Shown here: positions 21,549-21,557 of the stretch, in pieces
Numbering within the stretch: position 1 is the first letter of the stretch
Layout of the letters: every line of letters starts with the position of its first letter
Assembly: GCA_029983505.1 (NCBI GenBank)
Contig: JASBZK010000032.1
Coordinates: 1 to 21,557, forward strand
Source of the DNA: Porphyromonas sp.
GTDB taxonomy: Bacteria > Bacteroidota > Bacteroidia > Bacteroidales > Porphyromonadaceae
DNA: 21,557 nucleotides
Direction: 5' to 3'
Translations under genes and position numbers: made by a program
Notes under the pieces: generated by a model
Seen by the model: the letters and a program-made list of their open reading frames with translations, nothing else
Told to the model about the DNA's origin: nothing
Database searches by the model: none

Positions 21549-21557
21549 TCCGTTCCA

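Overview
The window reads as chromosomal DNA from a Bacteroidales bacterium, most likely Porphyromonas or a close relative with fairly high GC. The evidence is the gene content (fused SecD-SecF, DUF4369-type thioredoxin lipoprotein, GT9 plus DUF4254 pair, Imm17-like protein, CoA-transferase of the butyrate/propionate type) and promoters of the Bacteroidetes form TTTG-N20-TAnnTTTG. It is mostly an ordinary housekeeping region. No transposase, phage gene, CRISPR array, tRNA or rRNA was seen.

Layout. Bases 1-3200 (+): a short tandem repeat and a good promoter, then a CoA-transferase, fabI, tsaE and a tiny Imm17-like membrane protein. Bases 3200-8191 (+): a new promoter and long leader, then a tightly coupled operon (ATGA overlaps) of a TPR protein, a lipoprotein with a cysteine-less thioredoxin-like end, and yifB/comM. 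Bases 8262-9926 (+): the selenium pair yedF-selD. Bases 9927-10113: a two-way terminator zone. Bases 10114-12971 (-): purD, an unknown polytopic membrane protein and a YqaA/DedA-like protein. Bases 13161-14300 (+): a TlpA-like lipoprotein thioredoxin, divergent from purD. Bases 14301-14475: palindromic terminator zone. Bases 14476-16126 (-): DUF4254 protein and GT9 glycosyltransferase, overlapping. Bases 16127-16823: a cobalamin riboswitch with no gene behind it, followed by a structured untranslated stretch ending in a strong terminator, then the promoter and leader of secDF. Bases 16824-19856 (+): secDF. Bases 19857-20087: three hairpins. Bases 20088-21446 (+): a TrpB2-type tryptophan synthase beta chain of visibly lower GC, then a terminator.

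The most interesting signals lie between genes. The first is the orphan cobalamin riboswitch, which appears to control a transcript of about 500 nt with no sizeable ORF; it could be a B12-regulated small RNA or the remains of a lost gene. The second is a dispersed family of palindromic elements sharing words such as CGTACCG-GAAGATA and GGTACAGACCG, placed mostly between convergent genes and after secDF. Both can be tested by comparative genomics and RNA-seq.
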